DNA of 64,000 nt from Leishmania infantum JPCM5 (GCF_000002875.2 NC_009420.2:1712951-1776950), one strand, 5' to 3'. Counted from the first letter of the stretch, positions 31,566-42,762 are shown. Numbers and translations are program-made. The notes: generated from the letters alone by a model not told the origin.

Positions 31566-33569
31566 ATGGACGGCGGCACCCCTGCTGCCCTGCGGACAAG
31601 AAAGCACTCTGGCACGTTGCGGGGCATGCGATGCGCACAGGACACTGCGTTGAAGGACACCCGCAGCACCGAGGGTAGCCCGGAACCTCTTTGTAGCAAG
31701 GCCAGCAGCCCTCGTGGCAACCCGCGGCAGGCATTGAGTACCACACGCAGTGTATCTTCGAGTGCCGCTGCAGACAACAGTGGCAGCGCTGCGATCTCAC
31801 CGGCAGCGCACTCCCTCGCCAGCACTCTGCATGACTCGGGCCAGGGAAGTCCGTCTCCGGGCCCGCTGGTGGTCGCGTCGTCCTCGTCAGGTACCGGACA
31901 GCAGCGCAGTGGCCACGACGGGCACGGAAGGGTTACATCATCCTCCATCTCGAAATCGGCGTCTTTGCCGTCGCTTTTGGCTACATCGCCATCCGGGCCA
32001 ACGCTGGGCGAGGACCGGCAGTGGAGCAACAGCGCCGGAGCCGCCGCAGCACCGGCGCGCAAGCAGCCGCGGAGTGTAGCGCAACTGCCCGCACCGCCGG
32101 CGCAGGCCGATCTGGCAGAGAGCACAAAGCCGCCTCAATACATTCGAAAGAAGCCTCCAGTAAGGAAAAGCGGCACCTCAGAGAGCACTTCGCCTGACTC
32201 CACGGCTCTGTCCGAGAACTTCACCGCGTCTACGCCTTTTGCTCAGCTTTTGAATCCGAAGTCTCAGGGTAGTCCTGGTCTTCCGCGGCGAGGGGCAGAT
32301 CCAAAGCGATTACCCTCTGCTAAATCTTCTGATTCGGCATCGCCGTCGCTGCCCACATCACCTCCACAACCTGCTGAAGCAGCCCGCAGAGCCTCTCGCC
32401 AAGATGGGGTGCCGCCGGAAGCTGACGCCAGCGACGCAGGACCGCCACCTGCAACCTCCATGGCGCTCGTGAAGACGAAGCTGGCTGCAGCGCCACAGCC
32501 GAGTCGCACGCCAACGCCGGGGTCTTCTCCCAAGGAGTGGACCCCGCCAACACACACGCACGAAAGCCCGGAGCACTTGTCCACGGACGAGCCAGATGTG
32601 CTTGTGCCGGCGCACAAGTACGTTTACGATGTGAAGACGTGTGCGTGGAAGGGGGTGGACACGATGCTTCGCGTGCTACACCCGAATCGCGGTTTGAGCC
32701 AGGGAACGATGCGGGTGTGCTTTGCGTTGGAGGAGTTGGACGAGACCGGGTTCAGCTCGCGAATGGTGGCGAAGATGTTTCGCCATAATATTTCAAAGGT
32801 GGTGGAGAGCGACTACTTCAACGAAGGCGAGGCGCAGTGCATCTGCGGCATTTTCGCAGAGAAGTTCAACCGGGTGCAAGTGCCGGCGGGATTTCAGCGG
32901 CACATCGTCTCGTTCCTGCAGTGCGAGACGGTGCGCATCAAGCTGAGCGAGGTGCCGGAGGCGTACCAGCACAAACGATCGGGCTTTTTCTCATACCGCA
33001 CAACTGACTCTGCCGACATCCTCTTCACAATGGAGCCGCGCCTAGCAGGGAACTTCACCAAGTACACAAACAACTTTGGTGACGTGTACGATGGCTTTGA
33101 GAGGCGGCAGAGTTTGGAGGAGGAGAAGAAGCGGCATCGCGTACTCATGGCGGTAGAGGCCTTCTCGCATTTTACCCTGGTGGAAAGTGGCGGCTCGATG
33201 CTCGTGTGCGATCTGCAAGGCGTTAATGACTTCCTTACCGACCCGCAAATTCACACGGAGGACGGCAAGGGACTTGGCATGGGCAACATGGGGCAGGATG
33301 GTATCCGAAAGTGGATGGAGGCTCACGTGTGCAACGAGGTGTGCAGAGCAATAATGCTCGAACCGCTTTCCAAAGGCCTGAGGAACTTCACGCGAACGGC
33401 GGAGAATGAGAGTCGCGTAAGCTACTATCAGATTCTCCGAGCCAAGCTGCGCAGCCAGACCCCGGTGCGCCCCGAGGACATCATTCCGCTGTCAAAGCCG
33501 CTCTCTCTCATGTCCGATGATGAGCGGTTGGAGTACGCCATGCGGCTCTCGGCGCTGTTGTCGGAGTGA
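31566..33569 (+). CDS. Alpha-kinase 1 (MHCK/EF2K family) with long disordered N terminus
   Basis: 667 residues from ATG 31566. Residues 1-345 are low complexity, rich in Ser, Pro, Ala and Thr, and probably disordered and phosphorylated. The alpha-kinase domain spans about residues 350-600. The ATP-binding Lys is in VAKM (Lys403), the metal-binding Asp/Gln are in CDLQGVND (Asp549), the catalytic Asp in LTDPQIHT (Asp559), followed by the GNMGQ turn and the zinc site formed by the His of QIHT and HVCNEVC. All key residues are kept, so it is predicted active. Alpha-kinases phosphorylate targets such as myosin heavy chain or eEF2 in other eukaryotes; the substrate here is unknown and no Ca/calmodulin or WD40 module is visible. 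Bases 33155-33298 are identical to part of the third kinase gene, suggesting gene conversion. Confidence 0.9.
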   Translation: MDGGTPAALRTRKHSGTLRGMRCAQDTALKDTRSTEGSPEPLCSKASSPRGNPRQALSTTRSVSSSAAADNSGSAAISPAAHSLASTLHDSGQGSPSPGPLVVASSSSGTGQQRSGHDGHGRVTSSSISKSASLPSLLATSPSGPTLGEDRQWSNSAGAAAAPARKQPRSVAQLPAPPAQADLAESTKPPQYIRKKPPVRKSGTSESTSPDSTALSENFTASTPFAQLLNPKSQGSPGLPRRGADPKRLPSAKSSDSASPSLPTSPPQPAEAARRASRQDGVPPEADASDAGPPPATSMALVKTKLAAAPQPSRTPTPGSSPKEWTPPTHTHESPEHLSTDEPDVLVPAHKYVYDVKTCAWKGVDTMLRVLHPNRGLSQGTMRVCFALEELDETGFSSRMVAKMFRHNISKVVESDYFNEGEAQCICGIFAEKFNRVQVPAGFQRHIVSFLQCETVRIKLSEVPEAYQHKRSGFFSYRTTDSADILFTMEPRLAGNFTKYTNNFGDVYDGFERRQSLEEEKKRHRVLMAVEAFSHFTLVESGGSMLVCDLQGVNDFLTDPQIHTEDGKGLGMGNMGQDGIRKWMEAHVCNEVCRAIMLEPLSKGLRNFTRTAENESRVSYYQILRAKLRSQTPVRPEDIIPLSKPLSLMSDDERLEYAMRLSALLSE

Positions 33570-36030
33570 TCTGCTCTCGGCGTTGCTCTCTCTCGCCTAT
33601 GTCCTTTTTGAGTCTCTCTTGTGATGCGCTTCATCTACAGCACGATCGCCCTCTGAGGTGCGCCGTGTGCCTATGCTGTTCATCGTGCCTTGCGACTGCG
33701 TCGTGGCCATCTCGGTCTTTCTTCGTGAACGAAGCTGAAGCGGATGCCAGCGGCAGCGTTTGCTGTGCTCGTTGTGGGCTGTGGTGACTCGTCTCGTTCC
33801 CCACGGTACCGCCGTTCTCAGCTTCATGCGGCGCACAGAGTATGCGGAGTGGGCGACGTGCGTGCGTCTGAATGCACGCTGCGAGGTGCACGAAAAAGAA
33901 CTCCCTCTGCGTGGGTGTGCACGTGAACGAGGCGGGCCGCCGTCCAAAACGCATGCGAGTTTTGGTGTTGTTCTGTGCACGTGAGCGTGCGATAGGTGTT
34001 TCCATGTCTCTTCTGCGCCTTCCATTGCCGTTGCCATGGAGTTTTCAGCACAGACCAAAGCCATTTTTTTGTTCGGCTCCTCCCCTCCGTAGGTTTCTCT
34101 TTTGAGACGCTCCCCACACAGACGCGCACGCGAGCTCGTGTGTCGGTCGGCACATCTGCTTCGACGCGATTTGTCTTCCTGCTCGCTGTGGCCACTTTCC
34201 GTGAGCGGCCCGTCGTTTCTCCGGCTCCACTGTCACTTGCTCTTACATGTCTTCTTATTGCATTTTTCTTTATGTGTGTGGGTTGTTGTTGTTCTCATCC
34301 GTTCCGTGCGCCCCTGCATCGCCTTGCCCATCGCCATTTGGATCTCTCTCTTTTTGGCTGTTTGAAACTCTCGGTCCTGTGATCGTTGCGATGTCCATGT
34401 GTTCTGTTCGCCGTACGGCCGCATACGAGTTTCCTTTTTTTTTCGGCGACGCTCCTCATATCTCTATTGATAGCATTCTGTGCCCTCTCCTCCGGTCTAG
34501 ATATGTATGTATTCCCCCCCCCATTTGGAGCTCTGTGCGTCGGGGCGCAGCTGGGGCCTTGAGACGCGTTGCCCAGCATCTTTTTTTTTTTGCAGTACCA
34601 CTTTGCCCTCTAAACGGATTCTCTGGTGCGAAGAAGGAACACCTCGTTATGTAAACGTGCCCCCCACTCCCCTCCCCAACACCGCATTTGGCGCGGCTTT
34701 CACTGGGGCTCTGCTCCTCAATGCGCCGCGGTTGTAGGAAGCCGCCAGCTGTAGGATCGAGGGCGAGTCGACTCAGCGAAGCGAGCTGTGGATCAGGACA
34801 CTCAAAAACGCTGAAGAAACAATGACAACCCCCAAAAAAAAAAGGAACATTGCCATCATAAGCTTTCTGTTTTTTTTTTTTGTTTGTGTGTCTTCTTTCT
34901 CTGCTGCTGCGGTTCGTCGATCAGTCTGCGTGAGCGTCCGTTTTTCCATCAGCACCACTCCTTTTATTTGAGTGTGGGAGCGACATCGCTGCTGCGCGCG
35001 GACCCCCCACCCCCCTTGCCACCTCCTTTTTGCCCTTTCTCCGTTGTAGCAGCCCTTTCTCCCGGAGACAGTGGCCAATTCTCCCTAAGCCACTTCCTTG
35101 TGATATGGTTTGTCGCCACTTTTGATGGACGAACTTGGAAAACAAGGGGATGACGCCAATCAACCAAGGGGCTGAAGGCACGCTCTTTCGAGACGGATAT
35201 TTGATGGACGAAACTCAAGTGCCTTTTTCGTTTTAGCTTCTCTTTTATCCTGCCCATCTCTGCACGGGGATCTCTCCGCTGTTGGGGGATTCCTGCAGCG
35301 GGGGGTGCCTGGAAGCGCCAGGATGGAGGTTTAAATGGTGTGCCGCCTGCTACACCACTAGAATGCCCCCCCCCCTCACACACACACACACAGACATACA
35401 CCAGAGCCTCCGGCTTCACCTGTGTTTGCTGTGAGGGCGTCGGGCCCGACGTTGTGCCCGAGATGACACGTGAGGTTGACGGATAGCTCAAGGCTCGAAA
35501 AAACACACCTCGCTCCGCTCCATCGTCTTGCGCGCAATGACTCCATTCCACGCACATCTCACTCGTGCTGAATAGGCTTCCCCCCGTACTGCGTGGGCCT
35601 ACGGCTGCCCCCCCCCCTCCCCCCCCGATGCCCCCTTCATAAGAAAACGCTGTGAGTTCTGTATGCATAGGCACCTGTCTCTGCGCTGGCCCCTTCCGCT
35701 TGGCACACACCCACGCCTGTCAGAGGCGTGTGGATTCGGAAGAGGGCGGAGCGCTCCTCCCGCCACACACTCATGGCAGCATCTCCCACCTGTCGAGGCA
35801 CATGCCGGCAAGCCATCCAGACGCCCGCACCTGTGGCATCGACAAAAACATGTGAGGAAGACAACGAGCCCGTTTCCGCAGACAACCACGTCCTTATGTT
35901 GCAGGCCCCGGGATGCAGACATGCCAGCAATGTGCGCGCGAGCTGTCAACCGTCGCCGGCATGGCGTATCATATAGAAACAAAGCGGCCAGAGGTGATTA
36001 GAACAGAAGTGATCGACGCTAAAGGCACGA
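33570..36030. other. Spacer after alpha-kinase 1, with a possible gene or retroposon remnant
   Basis: 2.5 kb with no intact gene. Features: T runs at 34435-34443, 34582-34591 and 34871-34881, a C9 run near 34516, mixed C-runs with a T at 35608-35626, and a CA run at 35377-35393. From about 35640 to 36030 the sequence is not spacer-like, and one frame encodes a C2H2-finger-like peptide (35913-35990) just before repeat A copy 1. It may be a degraded gene or element. Confidence 0.5.
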
Positions 36031-36630
36031 CAAGATCCACGCCGATCAGCCCCACAGCACATGCCTGCGAAGCGCACGGCACCTCCGACGTCCCGGGCGG
36101 GTGGGCTGGCGAGGCCCGGGTGCCGGCAGCATGGCGAGAGCAGCCCGAATCAACGCAGCGAGTCCTCCAGACGCCCATGTGGAGTGTCGCCACACGGTGG
36201 CACGGGAGTGCGCGGCGCGAGGCAACGGGGTGCGAAGGATGGCCCGCAGGCAGCGGTGCGCAGGGTCTCGGAGGGCCCTGACCTGAGAGGCTGGCCGACG
36301 TTGTCCGTGAGCTCACCCGGTGCGCGCGTAGCTGACGCCTCGCCTGTTGGCCGGCACGACGGGCACCACGGCTTCCGCCCTCGAGCGGGGGACCCTTGGC
36401 GGCGGCGTGCTTTGGGTGAAGGCGTGCAGGCCACCCGCGTCTGCGTCTGGCGCGGATCGGGCAGCACGCCGCCGGCGGAGGGACCGAGAGGGGCAGGACG
36501 GGGAGAGCTGGTTAGACGCGTGGCCTGATTCGATGACAGGGGCTGGGCGGGCGCGTCCCAGAGGGCCTGGATGCCGCGGCGGTGCGGCAGCGGTGGTGGA
36601 GCTGTGGCTGGGTGTGCGTATATTCTGTTG
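36031..36630. repeat. Repeat A, copy 1 (truncated, SIDER-like)
   Basis: 600 bases that match 47052-47651 with no indel, and 50171-50771 with one extra G and a few substitutions. This copy lacks the first 214 and the last 76 bases of the other two. It lies 2.5 kb after the stop of alpha-kinase 1. GC-rich, with no plausible coding capacity. Interpretation as a SIDER-type degenerate retroposon rests on its size, its intergenic position and its dispersed copies, not on a database match. Confidence 0.9.
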
Positions 36631-39336
36631 ACTTAGGCCCTAAATCGCAATGTGGAATCTTTTGATTTCTGAATCTCCGCTTCCGTCTCATTTTTTTTTT
36701 CGTCTTTGATGCGCATGCTTTTGCTTTCGTTACACATGGCTTGGGTGATTTCGGTGCGCTTGAGGGAAATGTGTCCCGAGTTGGATGGTGCTACGAAGCA
36801 TGTTCGAGGTTCCTCCTTTCATATTTTTTTGTGATTTTATTTGTCGCGACTTTGCGACTTTGCACGCGATTTTGTCGATGATGCGACGGCTTGTTGTTTT
36901 GTTGTTGATTCTGGCTTCTATTATCTGCTATCGGCCTTCCCTCTCTTCATCCCACGTGACCAAAGGCCTTCCGCCTTCAAGTTTACACAGCCGTGCATGC
37001 GTTGCTGTCTCCACTCCTCGAGGACTGTGTGTGTTTGGAGGGGGGCGGGGATGCATTTTTGTCTAAAGGACGTTTTTTTTTGTGCCCAACCTCCGCCGCC
37101 TGCGCTATACAAACTGTCGGCAAAGCACGCGGTGGAAAGAAGGCAAGCAGGCCAGCAAAAAAGTTAGCGAAGTGCGCGGCGCAGACAGAAGCGCCGCGGG
37201 AATACAGCCAAGAAAGGAGGACACCGTGGAGGCTCGCACAGTGTTGATTTGTGCAGAGCAACTCCCCTCTCTTTCTCGTCTGTGCCTGTAACGTTGCAGC
37301 ACACGGGGGCGGCACACGAGCCGCACGCAAATGCGTATCGATTCATGAAGAGAGATACACTCTCTCATCAAACAGACGAGGATACAAGAGGAAAGTGGCG
37401 TTTAACAGACTGTGGAGAAGTCTATATTGGCGGGAAGGCGAATCTACTGCATGGACGGGCTCGTTGCCGGGCTGCTTCGGCTTCCCTTTTTCAGCGATGT
37501 AGACAACGCAAGACGCTCTGAAGAAAAATGCTGAAGAGGGTGGTGTTTTCTTTTTTCTCGTTTCGCTTTTTGTTGCTTGTGGAACTTGTGGCTGTGTGTG
37601 GTGTCTTGGTGTCGGTGTTGGAAGCAGCGATCGTATAGCGGAGCGAAAGAGGGGGCGGGGCGTGGGAGCGATTCTGATTCGCCTCGCTTCAGCTGTTGCG
37701 AATGATTTCACCAATCGCACCCGAGGCAACATAAAATGCAGGGTGGCCGGCTTACATAGTCGCTGGGAAACAAAACGATTTCAGTGGGGTGCAGTCGATG
37801 TGTTGCCCCCCCCCTCCCCCCCCCGCAGACGTAGGCATGCCAGCAAGGTGGCAGGCTAGGAGGAGTTTCGACAGCCGACCTCCTCGAGGTGACGCCACTG
37901 GCTTTACTCGCTCGGAAAGCTGCAGAGGAGTCTGGAGGGAGGAAAGACGGGAGGAAGGGACGGGGTCTTGGAGTGGTGACGATGTTGCTGCGACGTATTC
38001 TGCAACGCTTGTCAGTGTCCGTTGTCCGCTGCCGGTTGGCCATGTCCGGGCGATGAGTGCGTGAGCGTGTGCTGAACGCGTCTGCCGCTCTGCGTCTCAA
38101 CGGATGTCAATGGCTGGTCTTTGCACTTTTCCAACCTTCATGCTCTTCACCGCCTCTTTACTCGCGTCCTTTTCTGTTTTCTCTCTTTCGCACTTCTCCT
38201 GTAAACGTTTTTGCCCCTCTTCATCCCCACCCCTGCGTCACTTCATCGTCTTCCCATTCGACTACCATGTTTTGCATGGGCTCTTTGCCTTTCCTCGGCT
38301 TGTCTTGCTCGTGCGGTCTGTGCGTGAGGCATACGACCCTCACTCTCTTGCACTGGGTGCACCCCTGCGTGTTCTCGAGCTCTCTCTTTGCTGCTGTCTG
38401 CCTTTTCTTGTATGCGCAGACAAGGCAAAGGGAAACGGGGGAAAAAATACAGGAAAGGGACGTCGGGGACAAAGGCGTGCCGCGATCGATTTTTTTGTCC
38501 AGCCGCGCATCTGCGTCTCTTCCTGCCGTGCGCACAGGGAAGAAAGCGGCAAGAGCAGACTAACGTAAACGCGCACAGAGAGACAAAGGCACACGGGTAC
38601 GCCAACGCACAGGCACGTTCGCAGCTTTCCTGAGCTTACGCCACACGAGCGGGAACAGCATCAACAAAGTAGAGCTGCTGTCCATTCTTTTCACATCCCT
38701 TTTTGTTTCTTGTGTCCGTGTGGGTTTCTGCAGCTGACCGCTTGCCTGTTTCTTGTGTGAGGTTTTGCATGCGCATATTTACTGTGCTTCTCTTTGCTTG
38801 AGCCCAACCGTACCTGCCCAACTACCTTCTCTCTCCCTCTTTGATTCTGCTTTTAGTTGAACTGAGCCGTGCTCACGTTAGCGTGTGGTGCTTCACTCCA
38901 CCATTCCTCTCCCTCGAACAACAACACAAAAAGAGAAGAATGGCGCAAGCCTGCCACTATTCATTGACGCATTCTTTGGTTCTCCGTTTCTGGTCTGTGC
39001 CTATTTTGGGGAAGTATCTGTGGCCCTCGTGAGTCTGTCTTGAGAGTGCTGTAGCTCACTTTTGCTCTTACCAACTTAGCACTTTATTTTTCCTCTCTTG
39101 TTGTCTTGCCCTCTTCACATATACGTCTCCTCTCCCCACTTCTGCAGACGCTTGCTTACACACGCGCAGGTTTGCACTCCTAGAGCCCCCCTTCCACCTC
39201 CACACGCGCATACATACCCACACAAGTCATTCCGTGGTCTGTTCGGGCTTGGGCACTGCCGGTGCGGCTCCCTCGCTTGCACCTTTGAAGATAATCACGC
39301 TCCCGGCCTTTGTCTCCGTCACGTACCGCTAATACC
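36631..39336. other. Spacer before alpha-kinase 2
   Basis: 2.7 kb without a supported gene. T runs at 36690-36698 and 37073-37081, C-runs with one T at 37805-37824, and pyrimidine-rich blocks at 38130-38260 and 39085-39140. The last block, with C/T-rich DNA to about 39200, is the probable splicing region for the triple-domain kinase. Small open frames here have Cys/Arg/Ser-rich products typical of noncoding DNA. Confidence 0.55.
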
Positions 39337-42300
39337 ATGGAGAAGGAGTCCCTTGAGGCCCCGAACAGTGCGAACGGCAGCTTCTCTGTGGTAAATCACG
39401 ACTTGGTAAAACCTTCTGATGCACGAAGCAAGACAAACTCGAACGCGACGGCCTCCGCCACCAGGCCGTCGCGCGACCGCGCCGACTCCGTCCGCGTTTC
39501 GCGCCAGCATATGTACGTTGATATTGACCAGGTCGGTTTTTGCAACGACGCCACTTCGATGGTTTGGGTGCCCAATACAGGCGGCCCGACGAGCAGCCTA
39601 CGCACTAACGACAAGGCGTCGTCCACGAAGGGCGGTGACGGTTTCGCTGTGCCGTCGTCACAGACTCGTATTCCTGCCATCGCGCTGGCCGGCTATGTGC
39701 GGTCAAGCATCGTCGGCGATGCCGCACCGGTGATTGTGCGAGGGCACAAGTACGTCTTCAATAACAGCACCAGGCGCTGGTTGGCTCACCCCATCACAGT
39801 TCGCGTCCTGCACCACAACCGCGGCATCCATCAGGATAAATATTTCGCCACCTTCGCCATGGAGTTGCTGGACCCCGTGAAGCCGGCGACACCGATGCTT
39901 GCCAAGGTGTACCGCCACAACATCGATCTCGTCTCAGAGACCGATTACTACAGCCTTGGGCAGGCACAGGCGTTGTGCGAGGAGTTCGCACGCGAATACA
40001 CGTGCACGGCCGCGCGTTCCCACTACGTGAAGTTCCACCTTCCACTTCTCACCAATCGCGTCGTGGTCCGCCTCGACATGGACTCCGTTCTCGACCCGGC
40101 CGTTCGCACCGCGCGTAAGGGCTTCTTTTCGTACCGCACCCAGGACACGAGGCAGGTAATGTTCTTCATGGAGCCAAACACAGTCGCGTGCGAGGCTCTC
40201 GGCATCTCCTTTGCATCTCGTGAAGTGGACGAGGGCAAGTGTTACAGTCGCGGCGACGCGATGTGGTCGCGCGACATCTACCGCGACATCGCAGACGGCT
40301 TCTCGCACTTCACCTACGTCAGGAGCCGCGCGTGTATGGTGGCGCACGGGTTCGTGCGCAGCAATGGGTATCTGCTAGATCCTCTGTTTCACACGACTGA
40401 CAGTGAGCGGTTCACCATGGGCGATGCAGGGAGGAGCGCTATGGAGGACTGGGTCAAGCGGCATCGGTGCGGTGACACCTGCCGCGCCCTCGGCATCTCC
40501 AACTTCAACAACGACGGTGAGCGCGTCAAAAAGGCTGCCGCCTGTGTCAACCCACTCGACATGGAGGAGAATCACTATACCGATTACCTGCGGAGCGTTC
40601 GTCAAATGCGAGTGATAGTGCATATGGACGCGGCGCAGATCTTGTGCGACTACAAAAAGGATTCGGCCGTCGACACCGTCTCGGAGAGCTCTGATTTCAC
40701 GCCCACAATGGCCGCCCTTCAGCCGATGCCAATTTCGTCTGTCTCGCGCAAGGTGACCTGCGATGCCGTGAAGTACGTCTTCCTGCCTACTCGCGCCAAG
40801 TGGATGGAGGTCCCGATGCGGCTTACCGTAGCCGCGTCGGCGGTGCCGGATACCGTGGACGGCACGTATGCTTTCTTCGCCATCGAGGAGGTGCGTGAGG
40901 GCGGGCGTCCGGTGCCGATGCGTGCGCGATTCCTTCTGCGGCCTGAAGCGCGGGATGCGGACTACTACCACTTCGGCGACGCATACTGTGTGTGCGTGAC
41001 CCTGGGCCAGGTCTTCCGCGAGTATTGCGCGAACAACGTGTTTGCGCGAGACCTCGATTTCTACGCTGCCTATGCGGTGCGTGTGCCACAGGCCAACATC
41101 CCGGACTACATCAAAGCAGCGATGCACGACTCCGACTTCTTTGCTCGCACCACGGCAGACTCCGGCGACGTGATGTTCGTTGCTGAGGCGGAGTTTCAGC
41201 CCTTCTCTCCGCGGTGTTTACCGAATGCCGACGGTGTGTCGAAGGACGCTGAAGGCTTCGACGACCTCGCGTTGCGCAACGTTGTCGACGCCTTCTCGCA
41301 CTTCACGCTGCACAAGTCTGGCAATCATTTGTTGGTGTGCCAGTTCAAGTGTCAGGACGGTCTCCTCATGCACCCAAATATCAACACCTCCAGCGGTTGC
41401 GGTTTCGAGACGCTCAACGACGGTCAGGCTGGCATCGATGCATGGGTGCGGAAGCACACGTGCAACGAGGTGTGCAAGTTTCTGGGGATGGAGCCTCTGC
41501 CACGACAGTTGAAGCTGTACGACATTTCTTCGAGTCCGTTGATGCGGTACATCAGGCATATGCAGGAGCACAAGATGGATTCCGACGAGATGCTCGAGCT
41601 TGCGCCACCATCACGCAGGATGTCGGACCGAATGCTGCCGGCAGCGTCTGACGCGGCTGCCAGTCAGTCGGAGAGGGCGCGCGCGAGCTCTTCTGCCACT
41701 GCATCGACGGCGACAGCCGCCGTCGCCTCTTTTGTGCGACCGACCCCACCGAACTCGGAGGAAACAATGCTCCGCCCGTGGGTGAAGAGAGGCTGTAAGG
41801 CGAGCGCTGCAAGCGCGAAGGGGACTGCAGCGCAGCGCCGCACGCTGACGCAGCGGGAGCTGATGCGCCTCCAGTCGAAGGGAATCGATACGAAGTACAT
41901 CATTCCCGCAACGCGCTACGACCTTAACATCGACGACCTTACGTGGACTTCCAAGCGCATCTTTGTGCGCATCGTCAACCCGGAGCGTGGCATCGGCCAG
42001 GGTGGCATGCGTGTGTGTTTTGAGATCACAGACGTAGACCCCGATGCCTGCGCGGAATCCGTGATGGTGGCGAAGATGTACCGCCGCACGATCAAGAATG
42101 TCGTGGAGAAGGACTACTTTGCGAGTGTGATGGTGCAGAAGCTGTCCTCGCTCTTCGCAAAGGACTTCAACAAGGAGAGGAACGAAGATGGCCCCTTGCT
42201 CCTGAATGTGCTGGACGGCGCCGTCATCGCATTGGACCGTGCGGACTTGCACCCAGAACTGCTCGCGCAGCGCACGGGCTTTTTCTCCTATCGCACCGAG

Positions 42301-42762
42301 GACACGGAGCGGGTGGTGTTCTGCGTCGAGCAGAGGCTGCTTGGTCGCTTCACGAAGTACAACGGCAACATGGGCGAAGCCTACCCCACAAATGAATGCC
42401 GTCTCAGTCCGCCCGCCGCCCGCGAGCGCACCATGGTCTTCGAGGCGGTGGAGGCGCTCTCGCACTATTCCCTGGAGAGGAGTGAGGGTGGCTTGCTCGT
42501 CTGCGACATGCAGGGAGTGAGGAACGACTTGACGGACCTGGAGGTGCACTCGTACGATGGCCAGAGCCTGGACATTGGCAACTTTGGCGCCCGCGGCATC
42601 CAAAAGTTTGCGCTGCGACACCGCTGCACCAGCGTGTGCAAGAGTCTCAACCTCCGCAACTTGCGCGACAGGCACTTCACCGTGACAGATGATGTGAAGA
42701 CGAAGAACCGTTTTGTTGCCCTTTTTGAGCGCATCAAGGAGATTGGCAATATGGAGGAGTAA
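39337..42762 (+). CDS. Alpha-kinase 2: three tandem alpha-kinase domains, two of them degenerate
   Basis: 1,141 residues from ATG 39337. Three alpha-kinase domains lie at about residues 130-390, 470-720 and 845-1115. Domain 1 keeps the ATP Lys (Lys190) and the distal Asp (Asp348) but has Gly338 where the DLQG Asp should be, in a segment with no DxQ. Domain 2 has Arg531 for the Lys, Gln669 for the DLQG Asp, His679 for the catalytic Asp and NINT for the zinc His. Domain 3 has all of them: Lys913 in VAKM, Asp1057 in CDMQG and Asp1067 in LTDL. Each domain keeps the HxCxxxC zinc motif (HRCGDTC, HTCNEVC, HRCTSVC), so the fold should be intact in all. Inference: domain 3 is the active kinase, domains 1 and 2 are pseudokinase regulatory or binding domains. 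No other domain is seen. Confidence 0.92.
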   Translation: MEKESLEAPNSANGSFSVVNHDLVKPSDARSKTNSNATASATRPSRDRADSVRVSRQHMYVDIDQVGFCNDATSMVWVPNTGGPTSSLRTNDKASSTKGGDGFAVPSSQTRIPAIALAGYVRSSIVGDAAPVIVRGHKYVFNNSTRRWLAHPITVRVLHHNRGIHQDKYFATFAMELLDPVKPATPMLAKVYRHNIDLVSETDYYSLGQAQALCEEFAREYTCTAARSHYVKFHLPLLTNRVVVRLDMDSVLDPAVRTARKGFFSYRTQDTRQVMFFMEPNTVACEALGISFASREVDEGKCYSRGDAMWSRDIYRDIADGFSHFTYVRSRACMVAHGFVRSNGYLLDPLFHTTDSERFTMGDAGRSAMEDWVKRHRCGDTCRALGISNFNNDGERVKKAAACVNPLDMEENHYTDYLRSVRQMRVIVHMDAAQILCDYKKDSAVDTVSESSDFTPTMAALQPMPISSVSRKVTCDAVKYVFLPTRAKWMEVPMRLTVAASAVPDTVDGTYAFFAIEEVREGGRPVPMRARFLLRPEARDADYYHFGDAYCVCVTLGQVFREYCANNVFARDLDFYAAYAVRVPQANIPDYIKAAMHDSDFFARTTADSGDVMFVAEAEFQPFSPRCLPNADGVSKDAEGFDDLALRNVVDAFSHFTLHKSGNHLLVCQFKCQDGLLMHPNINTSSGCGFETLNDGQAGIDAWVRKHTCNEVCKFLGMEPLPRQLKLYDISSSPLMRYIRHMQEHKMDSDEMLELAPPSRRMSDRMLPAASDAAASQSERARASSSATASTATAAVASFVRPTPPNSEETMLRPWVKRGCKASAASAKGTAAQRRTLTQRELMRLQSKGIDTKYIIPATRYDLNIDDLTWTSKRIFVRIVNPERGIGQGGMRVCFEITDVDPDACAESVMVAKMYRRTIKNVVEKDYFASVMVQKLSSLFAKDFNKERNEDGPLLLNVLDGAVIALDRADLHPELLAQRTGFFSYRTEDTERVVFCVEQRLLGRFTKYNGNMGEAYPTNECRLSPPAARERTMVFEAVEALSHYSLERSEGGLLVCDMQGVRNDLTDLEVHSYDGQSLDIGNFGARGIQKFALRHRCTSVCKSLNLRNLRDRHFTVTDDVKTKNRFVALFERIKEIGNMEE

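Noticed and set aside
35590..37830. C-run blocks at 35608-35626 and 37805-37824 as inverted copies of the G-run in repeat B
   Set aside because: Apart from the homopolymer run, the flanking bases do not match the reverse complement of repeat B.
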